A stretch of 7,776 nucleotides of DNA, taken from assembly GCA_023299965.1 (NCBI GenBank), contig JALZVN010000220.1, positions 1 to 7,776 of the forward strand, read 5' to 3'. The translations under genes and the position numbers were made by a program. The notes under the pieces are model-generated. The model searched no databases. It was not told where the DNA came from and was given only the letters and a program-made list of their open reading frames with translations. This document shows, in pieces, positions 7,345 through 7,776 of the stretch. How positions within the stretch are numbered: position 1 is the stretch's first letter; each line of letters opens with the position of its first letter. The DNA comes from Saprospiraceae bacterium. Lineage in GTDB: Bacteria > Bacteroidota > Bacteroidia > Chitinophagales > Saprospiraceae.

Positions 7345-7352
7345 TACCTTTG
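7345..7352 (+). promoter_or_regulatory. Candidate -7 promoter box for the UDP-glucuronate decarboxylase gene
   Basis: TACCTTTG matches the Bacteroidota -7 consensus TAnnTTTG exactly. I see no clear TTTG -33 box about 20 bases upstream, so support is partial. A start near 7358 would give a leader of about 80 bases before ATG 7438. That leader contains a small perfect hairpin, AGGGT-TTCT-ACCCT (7387-7400). Confidence 0.4.
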
Positions 7353-7437
7353 GATGCCCTAAATGCGTACATACCAGATGAAAAAGAGGGTTTCTACCCT
7401 AAATTGTATTAAAATCATTTAAATATATTTTAGCAGT

Positions 7438-7776
7438 ATGAGCAAAAGAGTATTAATAACAGGTGCCGCTGGATTTTTGGGTTCGCATTTGAGTGATCGC
7501 TTCATCGCTGAGGGGTTTAGAGTTGTAGGGATGGATAATCTCTTGACGGGGGATATAAAGAACATAGAGCACTTATTTCCAAAGAAGGAATTCGAATTTT
7601 ACAACCACGATGTATCAAAATTTGTGCATGTGCCAGGTGAATTAGATTATATCTTGCACTTTGCATCGCCAGCATCTCCAATCGATTACCTACAGATGCC
7701 TATCCAGACACTCAAAGTAGGTTCATTAGGGACACATAATTTGCTTGGTTTAGCCAAATCAAAAGGAGCTAGACTG
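7438..7776 (+). CDS. UDP-glucuronate decarboxylase (UDP-xylose synthase), N-terminal part
   Basis: The first 113 residues of an extended short-chain dehydrogenase/reductase are present; the gene runs off the right edge. The family converts UDP-glucuronate to UDP-xylose in the cytoplasm with bound NAD, supplying sugar for surface polysaccharides. The Rossmann glycine motif is GAAGFLGSHL (9-18), followed by the acidic residue in VGMDNLLTG (30-38, D33), which contacts the NAD ribose, and DVSK (58-61). The stretch HFASPASPIDYLQMPIQT (74-91) is characteristic of the UDP-xylose synthase branch rather than GalE-type epimerases or dTDP-glucose dehydratases. The YxxxK catalytic pair lies beyond the window, so its integrity cannot be judged. 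Start ATG 7438 sits directly before the Rossmann strand. The gene diverges from the lipopolysaccharide operon and may begin a separate polysaccharide cluster. Confidence 0.92.
   Translation, partial: MSKRVLITGAAGFLGSHLSDRFIAEGFRVVGMDNLLTGDIKNIEHLFPKKEFEFYNHDVSKFVHVPGELDYILHFASPASPIDYLQMPIQTLKVGSLGTHNLLGLAKSKGARL

Larger units (their letters stand above)
6673..7437. other. Divergent 765-bp intergenic region without a supportable gene
   Basis: No reading frame here has a convincing start, composition or family motif, and there is no tRNA- or rRNA-like sequence. The region separates two divergent envelope genes. It contains a promoter candidate at each end, two GC-rich blocks of inverted repeats (about 6793-6920 and 7069-7218) and AT-rich filler between them (6921-7040 and 7275-7340). 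A lone small hairpin, TGGGTA with TACCCA, lies at 7257-7274. Its length and the sharp change in composition suggest inserted non-coding elements rather than ordinary promoter DNA. Confidence 0.7.

Overview
This window looks like chromosomal DNA of a Bacteroidota bacterium, perhaps a Saprospiria or Flavobacteriia-like lineage. Four things point there. One large secreted protein ends in a type IX secretion (Por) C-terminal sorting domain. Two proteins carry a 'choice-of-anchor J'-type domain with the W-x-IDD signature. Two intergenic sites match the Bacteroidota -7 promoter box TAnnTTTG. The base composition is AT-rich and the genes lack Shine-Dalgarno sequences. The placement below phylum level is a guess.

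Layout. Five of the six genes lie on the minus strand. Read in transcription order from the right they are: a small outer-membrane beta-barrel-like protein of unknown role (6672-5908), the Kdo transferase WaaA/KdtA (5903-4677) and a stand-alone heptose-7-phosphate kinase of the RfaE domain I/HldA type (4664-3687). These three are almost contiguous, with gaps of 4 and 12 bp, and probably form one operon for the lipopolysaccharide inner core. After a 170-bp gap comes an 842-residue secreted multidomain protein with a T9SS sorting domain (3516-988), closed by a clear intrinsic terminator (930-964). A second secreted protein of related architecture (842-1) then runs off the left edge. On the plus strand, the start of a UDP-glucuronate decarboxylase gene (7438 onward) runs off the right edge.

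The 765-bp divergent intergenic region (6673-7437) is the least ordinary part. Besides a promoter candidate at each end, it holds two compact GC-rich blocks rich in inverted repeats. Block A (about 6793-6920) has three pairs of inverted repeats and a degenerate internal repeat, and block B (about 7069-7218) has a perfect 21-bp inverted repeat nested inside shorter ones. Neither block encodes a protein I can support. They resemble dispersed palindromic intergenic repeats (REP/MITE-like) or structured RNAs, but one window cannot decide this.

The genes share a cell-envelope theme: inner-core synthesis (Kdo transfer and heptose activation), UDP-xylose supply for surface polysaccharide, an outer-membrane protein and two exported surface proteins. 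I found no defence system, phage, CRISPR array, tRNA or rRNA. The possible novelty lies in the two palindromic blocks and in the uncharacterised protein that heads the waaA operon.
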